A stretch of DNA of 6,650 nt, taken from NCBI GenBank assembly GCA_947057875.1, contig CAMSEX010000068.1, positions 1 to 6,650 of the forward strand, given 5' to 3'. Of this stretch, positions 1-5,347 are shown piece after piece; position 1 is the stretch's first letter, and each line of letters opens with the position of its first letter. The stretch comes from an uncultured Clostridium sp. (lineage in GTDB: Bacteria; Bacillota; Clostridia; TANB77; CAG-508). The notes under the pieces were generated by a model, which had not been told where the DNA came from, did not search any database, and saw nothing but the letters and a program-made list of their open reading frames with translations. Position numbers and translations under genes: made by a program.

Positions 1-2
1 GT

Positions 3-734
3 GGAAAACCTGTGTTTGCAGCCAATTCAAGTTTCTTGCAAAGAACGTATGACCAACTTTCGCAAGATTTGTGTATCAATAACAACCCAGCTACAATTTT
101 GGTAAATGGTGCATCAGTTTATGGCATGAATGATGTGACCCATTTAGGAATTTTTGATATTCCTCTGATTTCTAATATTCCTAATATGGTTTATTTGGCG
201 CCCACTTCAAAACAAGAATATTTTGCAATGTTGGATTGGTCGATTGAGCAAAATGAGCATCCAGTGGCAATTCGTATTCCGGGAAATGGTGTGGTTTCAG
301 ATGAGCGAAAAATAGATGCAAATTATGACATAATGAATCAATATAAAGTAGAAAAAAAGGGGAGTCAAATTGCGATTTTGGCGGTAGGCGATTTTTATCC
401 ATTGGGTAAAGAAATTGTAAAAGTTGCAAAAGAAAAAATGGGTGTTGAGCCGACGTTAATTAATCCAAGATTTATTTCAGGCTTGGACAAAAAGTTATTG
501 GAAGAATTAAAAGAAAATCATGAATTGGTAATTACTTTAGAAGACGGAATTTTAGAAGGTGGTTTTGGCGAGAAAATTGCAAGTTATTATGGGATTTCTA
601 AAGTAAAAGTTAAAAATTATGGCATTGCCAAAAGTTTTCCAGACCGTTTTGTTGCGGAAGAACTTTTGAGACAAAACGGAATTTCAGTTGAGCAAATTAT
701 AGAAGATATTCAAAAAATTTTAAGAAAGTTTTAA
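3..734 (+). CDS. DXS-like transketolase, C-terminal part (5'-truncated)
   Basis: This is the C-terminal 243 residues of a thiamine-diphosphate enzyme of the 1-deoxy-D-xylulose-5-phosphate synthase (DXS) family. The frame is open to the left edge (Gly-Lys-Pro before the GTG at 12), so that GTG is not the start; the N-terminal thiamine domain and catalytic glutamate lie outside. Family landmarks are FLQRTYDQ (residues 11-18), VTHLGIFDIP (45-54), PVAIRIPG (87-94), then a transketolase C-terminal domain with INPRFISGLD and EGGFGEKI. It aligns without gaps to E. coli DXS, as I recall it, over about 87 residues. However, four active-site positions differ: Y392 is Asn8, R420 is Gly36, D427 is Asn43 and R478 is Gly94, while R398 (Arg14) and H431 (His47) are kept. 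The family call is secure. DXS activity is doubtful: a divergent Firmicutes paralog with another acceptor substrate is more likely. VanZ follows 51 bp downstream, and I see no terminator between them. Confidence 0.85.
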   Translation, partial: GKPVFAANSSFLQRTYDQLSQDLCINNNPATILVNGASVYGMNDVTHLGIFDIPLISNIPNMVYLAPTSKQEYFAMLDWSIEQNEHPVAIRIPGNGVVSDERKIDANYDIMNQYKVEKKGSQIAILAVGDFYPLGKEIVKVAKEKMGVEPTLINPRFISGLDKKLLEELKENHELVITLEDGILEGGFGEKIASYYGISKVKVKNYGIAKSFPDRFVAEELLRQNGISVEQIIEDIQKILRKF

Positions 735-754
735 GAAATTTTTATTCAAAATAA

Positions 755-780
755 TGCTATAATAAAAATAGACAAGGAGG
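755..780 (+). promoter_or_regulatory. Extended -10 promoter and RBS for the VanZ gene
   Basis: TGC followed by TATAAT (755-763) forms an extended -10 element just after the DXS-like stop codon. No good -35 hexamer lies 16-18 bp upstream, as expected for extended -10 promoters. A strong ribosome binding site, AAGGAGG (774-780), lies 5 bases before the ATG at 786. The leader would be only about 15 nt. Read-through from the upstream gene is also possible. Confidence 0.55.
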
Positions 781-785
781 GAATT

Positions 786-1295
786 ATGGAGAATAAAAAA
801 AATAAATTAATAACAATTTTATTTGGAATTTATTTGATTATTTTAATTTGGATAATTTTGTTTAAAATGCAAACTGACTTAGAATTTTTGCCTTATATTC
901 GCTCTGTAAATCTTGTTCCATTTGGGCAATCGGTTATTATTAATGGAAAAATAGATTTAGATGAAATCATTAATAATTGTTTAATTTTTATTCCTGTGGG
1001 AATTTATGTGGAAATGCTAGCAAGAAATCGAAAATTTTATCAAAAAATAATTCCGATATTTTTGATAACGTTATTTTTAGAAATTTCGCAATTTATTTTA
1101 CATATTGGAGCGACTGACATCACAGATATTATCATGAATACTTTGGGTGGAATGATTGGCATTTTGAGCATTTCAATATTGTACAAATTTTTTAAAAATC
1201 GCGAAAAAGTCAATCAAATTTTAAGTGTTTTAGCTTTAATTTGTACGGTTATGGTGGTGGCATTTTTGGGAGTTTTAATTATAGTGAATTATTAA
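786..1295 (+). CDS. VanZ family membrane protein
   Basis: This is a 169-residue integral membrane protein of the VanZ family, of usual length for a single-domain member. Hydrophobic segments lie at about residues 7-27, 60-79, 85-107, 112-133 and 143-167. Family motifs are NLVPF (42-46), N63 through FIPVG (68-72), ExxQ (E99, Q102) and DITDIIMNTLGG (111-122). VanZ of the Tn1546 glycopeptide cluster gives teicoplanin resistance by an unclear mechanism. Most chromosomal homologues are uncharacterised, and nothing here points to a vancomycin cluster: no vanHAX or vanRS is visible. The start at 786 is supported by AAGGAGG five bases upstream. It has its own probable promoter and ends at a clear terminator, so it is probably transcribed alone or with the DXS-like gene. 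An envelope-related role is inferred from the family and from the neighbouring ABC operon. Confidence 0.88.
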   Translation: MENKKNKLITILFGIYLIILIWIILFKMQTDLEFLPYIRSVNLVPFGQSVIINGKIDLDEIINNCLIFIPVGIYVEMLARNRKFYQKIIPIFLITLFLEISQFILHIGATDITDIIMNTLGGMIGILSISILYKFFKNREKVNQILSVLALICTVMVVAFLGVLIIVNY

Positions 1296-1304
1296 AAAAA
1301 TAAT

Positions 1305-1333
1305 AGCTCAGAAAAAACTGAGCTTATTTTTTT
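1305..1333 (+). terminator. Intrinsic terminator after VanZ
   Basis: A perfect 7-bp stem, AGCTCAG (1305-1311) with CTGAGCT (1318-1324), encloses a six-A loop. It is followed by TATTTTTTT, and the A-rich stretch before the stem can extend the pairing. It lies 10 bp after the VanZ stop. Confidence 0.85.
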
Positions 1334-1338
1334 GTTAT

Positions 1339-1376
1339 TTATAATATGACATTTTGATGTCATATTATAATTTTTT
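1339..1376. repeat. 14-bp perfect inverted repeat with T-tract (second hairpin)
   Basis: TTATAATATGACAT (1339-1352) and ATGTCATATTATAA (1357-1370) form a perfect 14-bp inverted repeat around a TTTG loop, followed by TTTTTT (1371-1376). It sits just after the VanZ terminator and 16 bp before the -35 box of the GntR operon. It could be a backup terminator on the plus strand or a dimeric operator. The stem is AT-rich with only a few G-C pairs, so it is a weaker terminator than the one at 1305. Confidence 0.6.
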
Positions 1377-1386
1377 GCAAAAAGTA

Positions 1387-1438
1387 TTGACATTTGGAAC
1401 AAAACTGTATATACTGTATATATACAAAAAATAAGGAG
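1387..1438 (+). promoter_or_regulatory. Promoter, candidate GntR operator and RBS of the ABC operon
   Basis: TTGACA (1387-1392), a 17-bp spacer and TATACT (1410-1415) make a near-consensus sigma-A promoter. The -10 lies within two perfect tandem copies of ACTGTATAT (1404-1412 and 1413-1421). The same stretch reads as an inverted repeat, GTATATA (1407-1413) facing TATATAC (1419-1425). Repeats overlapping the -10 just before a gntR gene suggest an autoregulatory operator; YtrA-type repressors commonly control their own ABC operons. The ribosome binding site is AAGGAG (1433-1438), before the ATG at 1444. Confidence 0.75.
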
Positions 1439-1443
1439 AATGT

Positions 1444-1821
1444 ATGAATATTATTATTAGTAATTCAAGTAATATTCCAATTTATGAGCAAATTAAAGAG
1501 CAAATTAAAAATAAAATTATTGTCAATGAGTTGAAGGCTGGAGAATTGTTGCCTTCCATACGAAGTTTGGCAAAGGATTTGCGAATTAGTGTGATTACGA
1601 CGAAAAATGCGTATGAGGCATTAGAAAAAGAGGGATATGTGGAAACAGTTGCAGCCAAAGGAACATATGTCTCGAATAAAAATGTGGAATTAATTCGAGA
1701 AGAACAATTGCAAAAAGTAGAAAATTTGATTGATACAGCGGTTTCAATTGCAAAATTAAGCCAAATTTCAAAAATGGAAATTCAAGCCATGTTGGATATT
1801 ATTTATGGGGAGGAAAATTAA
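1444..1821 (+). CDS. GntR family regulator, YtrA subfamily
   Basis: This 125-residue DNA-binding protein has a GntR winged helix-turn-helix at about residues 8-78: IPIYEQIKEQI, then LLPSIRSLAKDLRISVITTKNAYEALEKEGYVETVAAKGTYV in sequence (given here as family landmarks at about 40-77). The remaining 45 or so residues are a short helical tail, too small for an effector domain of the FadR or HutC type. That is the hallmark of the YtrA subfamily, whose members usually repress an ABC transporter operon and respond to envelope-acting compounds. It fits here: the ABC ATPase start codon directly follows the stop, with no gap. The start is set by AAGGAG six bases upstream. The tail probably serves dimerisation (inference). 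The inducer is unknown. Confidence 0.9.
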   Translation: MNIIISNSSNIPIYEQIKEQIKNKIIVNELKAGELLPSIRSLAKDLRISVITTKNAYEALEKEGYVETVAAKGTYVSNKNVELIREEQLQKVENLIDTAVSIAKLSQISKMEIQAMLDIIYGEEN

Positions 1822-2679
1822 ATGGAAAATGTGTTAGAAATTAAGAATTTATCAAAAAAATATGAAGATTTTGGTTTGAAAAATATCAATCTTGTATTAC
1901 CAAAAGGCTTGATTATGGGGTTAATTGGGGAGAATGGAGCTGGAAAAACAACGACTATAAAATCGATTTTGAATATTATTCAAGGAGATTCAGGAGAAAT
2001 CAAAATTTTCGGTTTAGATTATCAAAAAAATGAAAAACAAATCAAGGAAGATATTGGCGTTGTGCTAGATGACAGTTTTTTGTCTGAATATTTGAATGTG
2101 AAGGATATTCAAAAAATTATGAAACAAATTTATCAAAATTGGGATGAAAAGTTATATTTTGGATATATTGAGAATTTTAAATTGCCGAAAAATAAAATGG
2201 TAAAGGATTTTTCAAGTGGTATGAAAATGAAATTGAAAATTGCAGTGGCACTTTCGCATCATCCGAAATTTTTGGTACTAGATGAGCCAACTTCTGGTTT
2301 GGATCCAGTGGCACGAAATGAAATTTTGGATATTTTTCAGGACTTTATCCAAGATGAAGAACATTCAATTTTGGTCTCAAGCCATATTACTTCTGACTTA
2401 GAACATATCGCAGATTATATTACATTTATTAGTCAAGGGGAAATTGTACTGACAAAAACGCGAGATGAACTGCTTGAAAATTATGGGATTGTAAAATGCT
2501 CGGAAGAAACTTTCAAAAAAATAGAGGCAAAAGATTTTGTAAAATGCAAAAAAAATCGCTATGAGTATGACGTTTTGGTGGAAAATAAAATAGAATTTCA
2601 GAAAAAATATCAAGATGTAATTGTTGATAAACCTTCAATTGAGGAAATTATGCTAATTTATATAAAGGGGGAAAAATAA
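1822..2679 (+). CDS. ABC transporter ATP-binding protein
   Basis: This 285-residue nucleotide-binding subunit powers the permease encoded next to it. Walker A is GENGAGKT (36-43), the signature is FSSGM (130-134), Walker B is FLVLDE (150-155), the D-loop is SGLD (158-161) and the switch histidine is H188. At the Q-loop position the sequence reads IGVVLDD (78-84), with Asp where most ABC ATPases have Gln; I recall the same in related bacitracin/YtrB-like subfamilies. The last 70 or so residues form a C-terminal extension ending IEEIMLIYIKGEK. Its ATG abuts the gntR stop, with GGGGAGGA (1807-1814) as ribosome binding site inside the gntR end, implying translational coupling. The substrate cannot be told from sequence. 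The YtrA-type context favours export of, or protection from, cell-envelope-active compounds. Confidence 0.93.
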   Translation: MENVLEIKNLSKKYEDFGLKNINLVLPKGLIMGLIGENGAGKTTTIKSILNIIQGDSGEIKIFGLDYQKNEKQIKEDIGVVLDDSFLSEYLNVKDIQKIMKQIYQNWDEKLYFGYIENFKLPKNKMVKDFSSGMKMKLKIAVALSHHPKFLVLDEPTSGLDPVARNEILDIFQDFIQDEEHSILVSSHITSDLEHIADYITFISQGEIVLTKTRDELLENYGIVKCSEETFKKIEAKDFVKCKKNRYEYDVLVENKIEFQKKYQDVIVDKPSIEEIMLIYIKGEK

Positions 2680-2680
2680 A

Positions 2681-3343
2681 ATGAATGTGATAAAAGGGTT
2701 AATTTTAAAAGATTTAATGAATTTAAAATCCTATAAAACAACCATGCTTTTTATTCTTGTTTTATATGTGATTGTTAGTTTTACCAATGAAGAAATGATG
2801 GTTTCTATGCCAATTTATATTGTTATTATTTTTGGAATGATAGCGATTGGAAGTTTTAATTATGATAATATTTCAAAATCAGATAAGTATATTCTTTCTT
2901 TTCCAGTTACACGCAAACAGGTGGTAATTGCTCGTTATCTTTATGTTTTCTTGTTTACATTAGTGGGCTTTGTTTTTGCAATTGGTTTGAATATGATTTT
3001 TCAAATTATAAAAGTAGGAAATTTAGATGGCATTAATGATATAGTTTCAGTAGCAGTTGGCAGTTTTTTTGGAATGATATTGTTACAGGTTTTTCAAATT
3101 CCAATTATGTATAAATTTGGGGCAGAAAAAGGCAAAATTGTTCAAATGATTATGATATTAACGTTAATGCTAGCAATATCAGGGATTACAGTAGGTTTTA
3201 TGAAGGTTTCAAATGTTTCTTTGGAGCAATTAGAAATGGTACTAAAAAAATATGGGCTAATTATAATTGGAATTGTGTCTGTAATTCTATATTTTATTTC
3301 TTATCAAATATCATTTGCGATTTATAGCAAAAAAGAGGTATAA
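2681..3343 (+). CDS. ABC-2 type transporter permease
   Basis: This 220-residue membrane subunit partners the ATPase that ends one base upstream. About six hydrophobic segments are visible (roughly residues 20-35, 44-60, 86-110, 120-145, 150-174 and 190-213). The stretch from D62 through SFPVTRKQVVIARY (73-86) matches the cytoplasmic 'LPvtRkqiv..RY' motif of small ABC-2 permeases. A half-size permease suggests a homodimer with two copies of the ATPase (inference). The ribosome binding site AAAGGGGG (2664-2671) lies within the end of the ATPase gene. I find no hairpin with a T-tract between the stop and the next gene, so operon transcripts may run into the XRE gene 102 bp downstream, although that gene has its own promoter. 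Confidence 0.88.
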   Translation: MNVIKGLILKDLMNLKSYKTTMLFILVLYVIVSFTNEEMMVSMPIYIVIIFGMIAIGSFNYDNISKSDKYILSFPVTRKQVVIARYLYVFLFTLVGFVFAIGLNMIFQIIKVGNLDGINDIVSVAVGSFFGMILLQVFQIPIMYKFGAEKGKIVQMIMILTLMLAISGITVGFMKVSNVSLEQLEMVLKKYGLIIIGIVSVILYFISYQISFAIYSKKEV

Positions 3344-3355
3344 TTTTATAAAATG

Positions 3356-3402
3356 CAACCGAAAGTTGACAAAAAACAACCGAAAATTGGTTGTGCGCAA
3401 CC
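3356..3402. repeat. CAACC half-site array with 21-bp spacing, candidate operator
   Basis: CAACC occurs at 3356, 3377 and 3398, exactly 21 bp apart. The first two copies extend to CAACCGAAA. Inverted partners sit between them: GTTG (3365-3368) and GGTTG (3389-3393). These give the dyads CAAC-n5-GTTG, CAACC-n7-GGTTG (3377-3393) and GGTTG-TGCG-CAACC (3389-3402). The last dyad overlaps the -35 of the promoter for the XRE gene. Two-turn phasing directly upstream of a helix-turn-helix gene suggests cooperative binding of dimers and autoregulation (inference). No T-tract follows, so these are not terminators. Confidence 0.65.
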
Positions 3403-3437
3403 AGTAGAAACGTTATAATTTTGTCAAGAAAGGGAGG
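3391..3437 (+). promoter_or_regulatory. Promoter and RBS of the membrane XRE regulator gene
   Basis: TTGTGC (3391-3396), a 17-bp spacer and TATAAT (3414-3419) form a plausible sigma-A promoter with a perfect -10. Its -35 is buried in the GGTTG-TGCG-CAACC dyad, so a bound repressor would block it. The ribosome binding site AGGGAGG (3431-3437) is 8 bases before the ATG at 3446. Confidence 0.65.
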
Positions 3438-3445
3438 AAAATTAG

Positions 3446-4999
3446 ATGAAATTATCTGAAAATTTAAAAAGAATTAGAAAAGAAAATAATTTATCACAAG
3501 AACAGTTGGCGGAGCAACTGGGGGTTTCAAGGCAGTCTGTTTCCAAATGGGAGTCTGGACAAAGTTACCCAGAAATGGATAAAGTTTTGCTCATTTGCAA
3601 ACTTTACAATTTTAATATGGATGAATTAATGAACGAAAATGTGAAGGAGGTAAATGAGAGCAAACAATCTAAAATGAATGTCAACAAATACATTGACGAC
3701 TTTTTTGGTTTCATTACTAAAACTGTTGAGATGTTCAGTAGTATGTCATTTAAGCAAAAACTCAAATGTGTAATAGAACAGTGTATGATTATAATTATCT
3801 TAGTTTTAGCATTTTTGATTATTGGTGGAATTGGAAATTCAGCGATTTTTGGGGTTTTTGGTAGTTTGCCAAGTGGAATGTATCGTTTTGTAAGAAATAT
3901 TTTGCAATCTGTTTATATTATATTAGGTATCATTATGGTGGTTACAGTTTTTTTACATATTTTTAAAATCCGTTATTTAGATTATTACGAAATTGTCAAG
4001 GACGAGGACTTGCCAGAAAATGAGAAATCAGAAAATCAAAATACTGAGAAAAATGGAAAAAGCACAGAAAAGCAAAAAATATTTCTTGAAAAAAGGCAAG
4101 AAAAAATAATTATTCGTGATCCAGAACATTCTCAGTCTAGATTTTTAAATGGCATTATTCGTATGGTGTTATGGTTTGTTAAGTTTATTGTGGCTTGGTT
4201 TGGCTTAGGTTTTGCTGTTTCATTAGTTTGCTTTGTGGTTTTGTTGGTACTTAGTTTTCTATTTGTCAAAACGGGATTGCTGTTTTGTGGAGCATTTTTG
4301 GGATTACTGGCTGCAATTGCTATTCATTTAGTGATTTTAGAATTGATTTATAATTTTATGATAAGTAAAAAATCGAAAAAAACACGTATGGTAATTTCGT
4401 TTGTGGCAGCACTGATTGTGGGCGGAATTAGCATTGGAATGATGGTAATTGGTAGTACGAAATTTAATATTGTGAAAGATGGTAATTTAAGTAATGAAAT
4501 AGAAAAAGTTTTTGAAGTACCAATGACAGAAAATTTAATAATAGAACATTACAGAAATATAGAATATATAGAAAGTGATTTGACAAATGTGAGAATTGTT
4601 GTGAAACATTCAAAAATATATGATGTAAAAATGATACAGGAAGGCGATTTAGTTGATTTGTTGTTCATGGAAGATAAGACGAAAATTATGGAAGTTATTC
4701 GAGATACTATTGATGATATGAACCGTAGAGAAATCCGAAATTATTATGAGCCAGTCATTCAGGTGTATGCATCAAAAGAAAATATTGAGAAAATAAAACA
4801 AAATACAAGAACAAGGAAAGAAAACTGGCAACAAGAATTGGTGGATGAATTGAATGCTAGAATTGACGAATTAGAAATCGAAAATTTGGATTTAGAAAAT
4901 AAAGTTTATGAAAAAGAAATATTGCTTGAGGCGCAGGATGCAGAACTTCAGGAAAAACAAGATGAAATAGAAAGGCTAAGAGAAGAAATGCAAAACTAG
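3446..4999 (+). CDS. Membrane-anchored XRE-family HTH regulator with C-terminal coiled coil
   Basis: Residues 1-62 of this 517-residue protein are a classic Cro/C1-type helix-turn-helix, with LSQEQLAEQLGVSRQSVSKW at 16-35. A linker follows, then hydrophobic segments at about 113-135 and 150-171. Next comes a charged stretch rich in Lys and Glu (about 185-233), then further membrane segments near 250-274, 279-304 and 315-337. With the HTH and the basic KKSKKTR loop (308-314) kept cytosolic, the likely topology is five spans with residues 338-517 outside. That outer part has a region resembling no family I recognise, then a heptad coiled coil (about 462-516; L469, I473, L476, L483, V487, L494, L501, I508, L511). 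Related HTH proteins with the KYIDDFF...FKIRYLDYYEI membrane region are, from memory, common in gut Clostridia. It may be a one-component transmembrane sensor (inference); the ligand and targets are unknown. The gene has its own promoter. Confidence 0.85.
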   Translation: MKLSENLKRIRKENNLSQEQLAEQLGVSRQSVSKWESGQSYPEMDKVLLICKLYNFNMDELMNENVKEVNESKQSKMNVNKYIDDFFGFITKTVEMFSSMSFKQKLKCVIEQCMIIIILVLAFLIIGGIGNSAIFGVFGSLPSGMYRFVRNILQSVYIILGIIMVVTVFLHIFKIRYLDYYEIVKDEDLPENEKSENQNTEKNGKSTEKQKIFLEKRQEKIIIRDPEHSQSRFLNGIIRMVLWFVKFIVAWFGLGFAVSLVCFVVLLVLSFLFVKTGLLFCGAFLGLLAAIAIHLVILELIYNFMISKKSKKTRMVISFVAALIVGGISIGMMVIGSTKFNIVKDGNLSNEIEKVFEVPMTENLIIEHYRNIEYIESDLTNVRIVVKHSKIYDVKMIQEGDLVDLLFMEDKTKIMEVIRDTIDDMNRREIRNYYEPVIQVYASKENIEKIKQNTRTRKENWQQELVDELNARIDELEIENLDLENKVYEKEILLEAQDAELQEKQDEIERLREEMQN

Positions 5000-5006
5000 C
5001 ATAATA

Positions 5007-5035
5007 TTGACATTTTATGCAAAATATCATATAAA
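5007..5035 (+). promoter_or_regulatory. Consensus sigma-A promoter upstream of a small unit
   Basis: TTGACA (5007-5012), a 17-bp spacer and TATAAA (5030-5035) lie 8 bp after the XRE gene stop. The predicted transcription start near 5042 and the terminator ending at 5302 define a transcript of about 260 nt. A small dyad, ATTTT-atgc-AAAAT (5012-5025), lies in the spacer. Confidence 0.7.
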
Positions 5036-5099
5036 AATATAATATAGGGTTCTATTGTTTTAATGAAAAGTTTTGTATGCAGCGGCAGAGGAGGATCAT

Positions 5100-5312
5100 A
5101 TGATAGAAAAGTTAACCATGGATTTTTTTAGGCGGTACCCAGATTTAGCTTCAGCTATGATTGGCTGGAATTTCTTAGACTGTATGAAAATGCTTGTAAT
5201 TGCACTGATTCCTATCACATTAAAAAATGATGGAATAAGGTGGTCACTGTTGATAGAATGTTTAATTGTTAAAAACACCCCAGAGAGTTTCTGGGGGTTT
5301 TTCATGTTATAA
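5100..5312 (+). CDS. Possible 70-residue small protein of unknown function
   Basis: The ATG at 5100 has an excellent ribosome binding site, GAGGAGG (5088-5094), and a consensus promoter upstream. The alternative ATG at 5073 in the same frame lacks one. The 70-residue product starts MIEKLTMDFFRRYPDL and has a short hydrophobic stretch (CMKMLVIALIPITL). I recognise no family. The oddity is the end: the last codons, including NTPESFWGFF, are encoded by the terminator hairpin at 5271-5302, and the stop lies 8 bp beyond its T-tract. A transcript ending there would have no stop codon. So the tail may be a chance extension after a frameshift or truncation, the frame may be fortuitous, or the unit may be a small RNA. 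By eye the base composition is richer in GC than in the XRE and ABC genes. Confidence 0.4.
   Translation: MIEKLTMDFFRRYPDLASAMIGWNFLDCMKMLVIALIPITLKNDGIRWSLLIECLIVKNTPESFWGFFML
5271..5302. terminator. Bidirectional intrinsic terminator
   Basis: CCCCAGA (5278-5284) pairs with TCTGGGG (5290-5296) around a GAGTT loop. Beyond one bulged A, a further C-G pair and AAAAA (5271-5275) with TTTTT (5298-5302) extend the stem. The T-tract on each strand lets it end both the plus-strand small unit and the minus-strand dehydrogenase gene, whose stop is at 5348. Confidence 0.9.
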
Positions 5313-5332
5313 AAAATATTGTTGTATAAACA

Positions 5333-5344
5333 GCAAAATTTTGC
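5333..5344. repeat. 12-bp palindrome GCAAAATTTTGC
   Basis: A perfect 12-bp palindrome without a loop lies 3 bp beyond the stop codon of the dehydrogenase gene on its 3' side. There is too little spacer for a stable RNA hairpin, so it may be a protein site or chance in AT-rich DNA. Confidence 0.3.
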
Positions 5345-5347
5345 CTT

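Noticed and set aside
12..14. GTG as the start codon of the DXS-like protein.
   Set aside because: The frame stays open to the window edge, and the upstream residues Gly-Lys-Pro match the family just before its FLQR motif. No ribosome binding site is present.
181..429. A minus-strand frame inside the DXS-like gene.
   Set aside because: It lies antisense to a clearly conserved coding region and shows no family features.
786..1295. Part of a glycopeptide-resistance (van) cluster.
   Set aside because: No vanH, vanA/B-type ligase, vanX or vanRS is present. VanZ-family proteins are widespread outside such clusters.
3315..3344. A second possible promoter, TTGCGA-n18-TATAAT, across the end of the permease gene.
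   Set aside because: The -35 is poor and lies inside coding sequence. TATAAT is common by chance at this base composition, and a better placed promoter exists at 3391-3419.
3366..3371. A TTGACA hexamer within the CAACC array.
   Set aside because: The bases 17 bp downstream read GGTTGT, which is not a -10, so it is explained better as part of the repeat array.
3356..3402. A short CRISPR-like array.
   Set aside because: The repeat unit is only 5-9 bp with 12-16 bp between copies and no cas genes, which fits operator half-sites, not CRISPR.
5096..5305. A minus-strand frame of 69 codons opposite the small unit.
   Set aside because: I see no matching ribosome binding site or promoter, and it spans the terminator. 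It is a shadow of the plus-strand frame.
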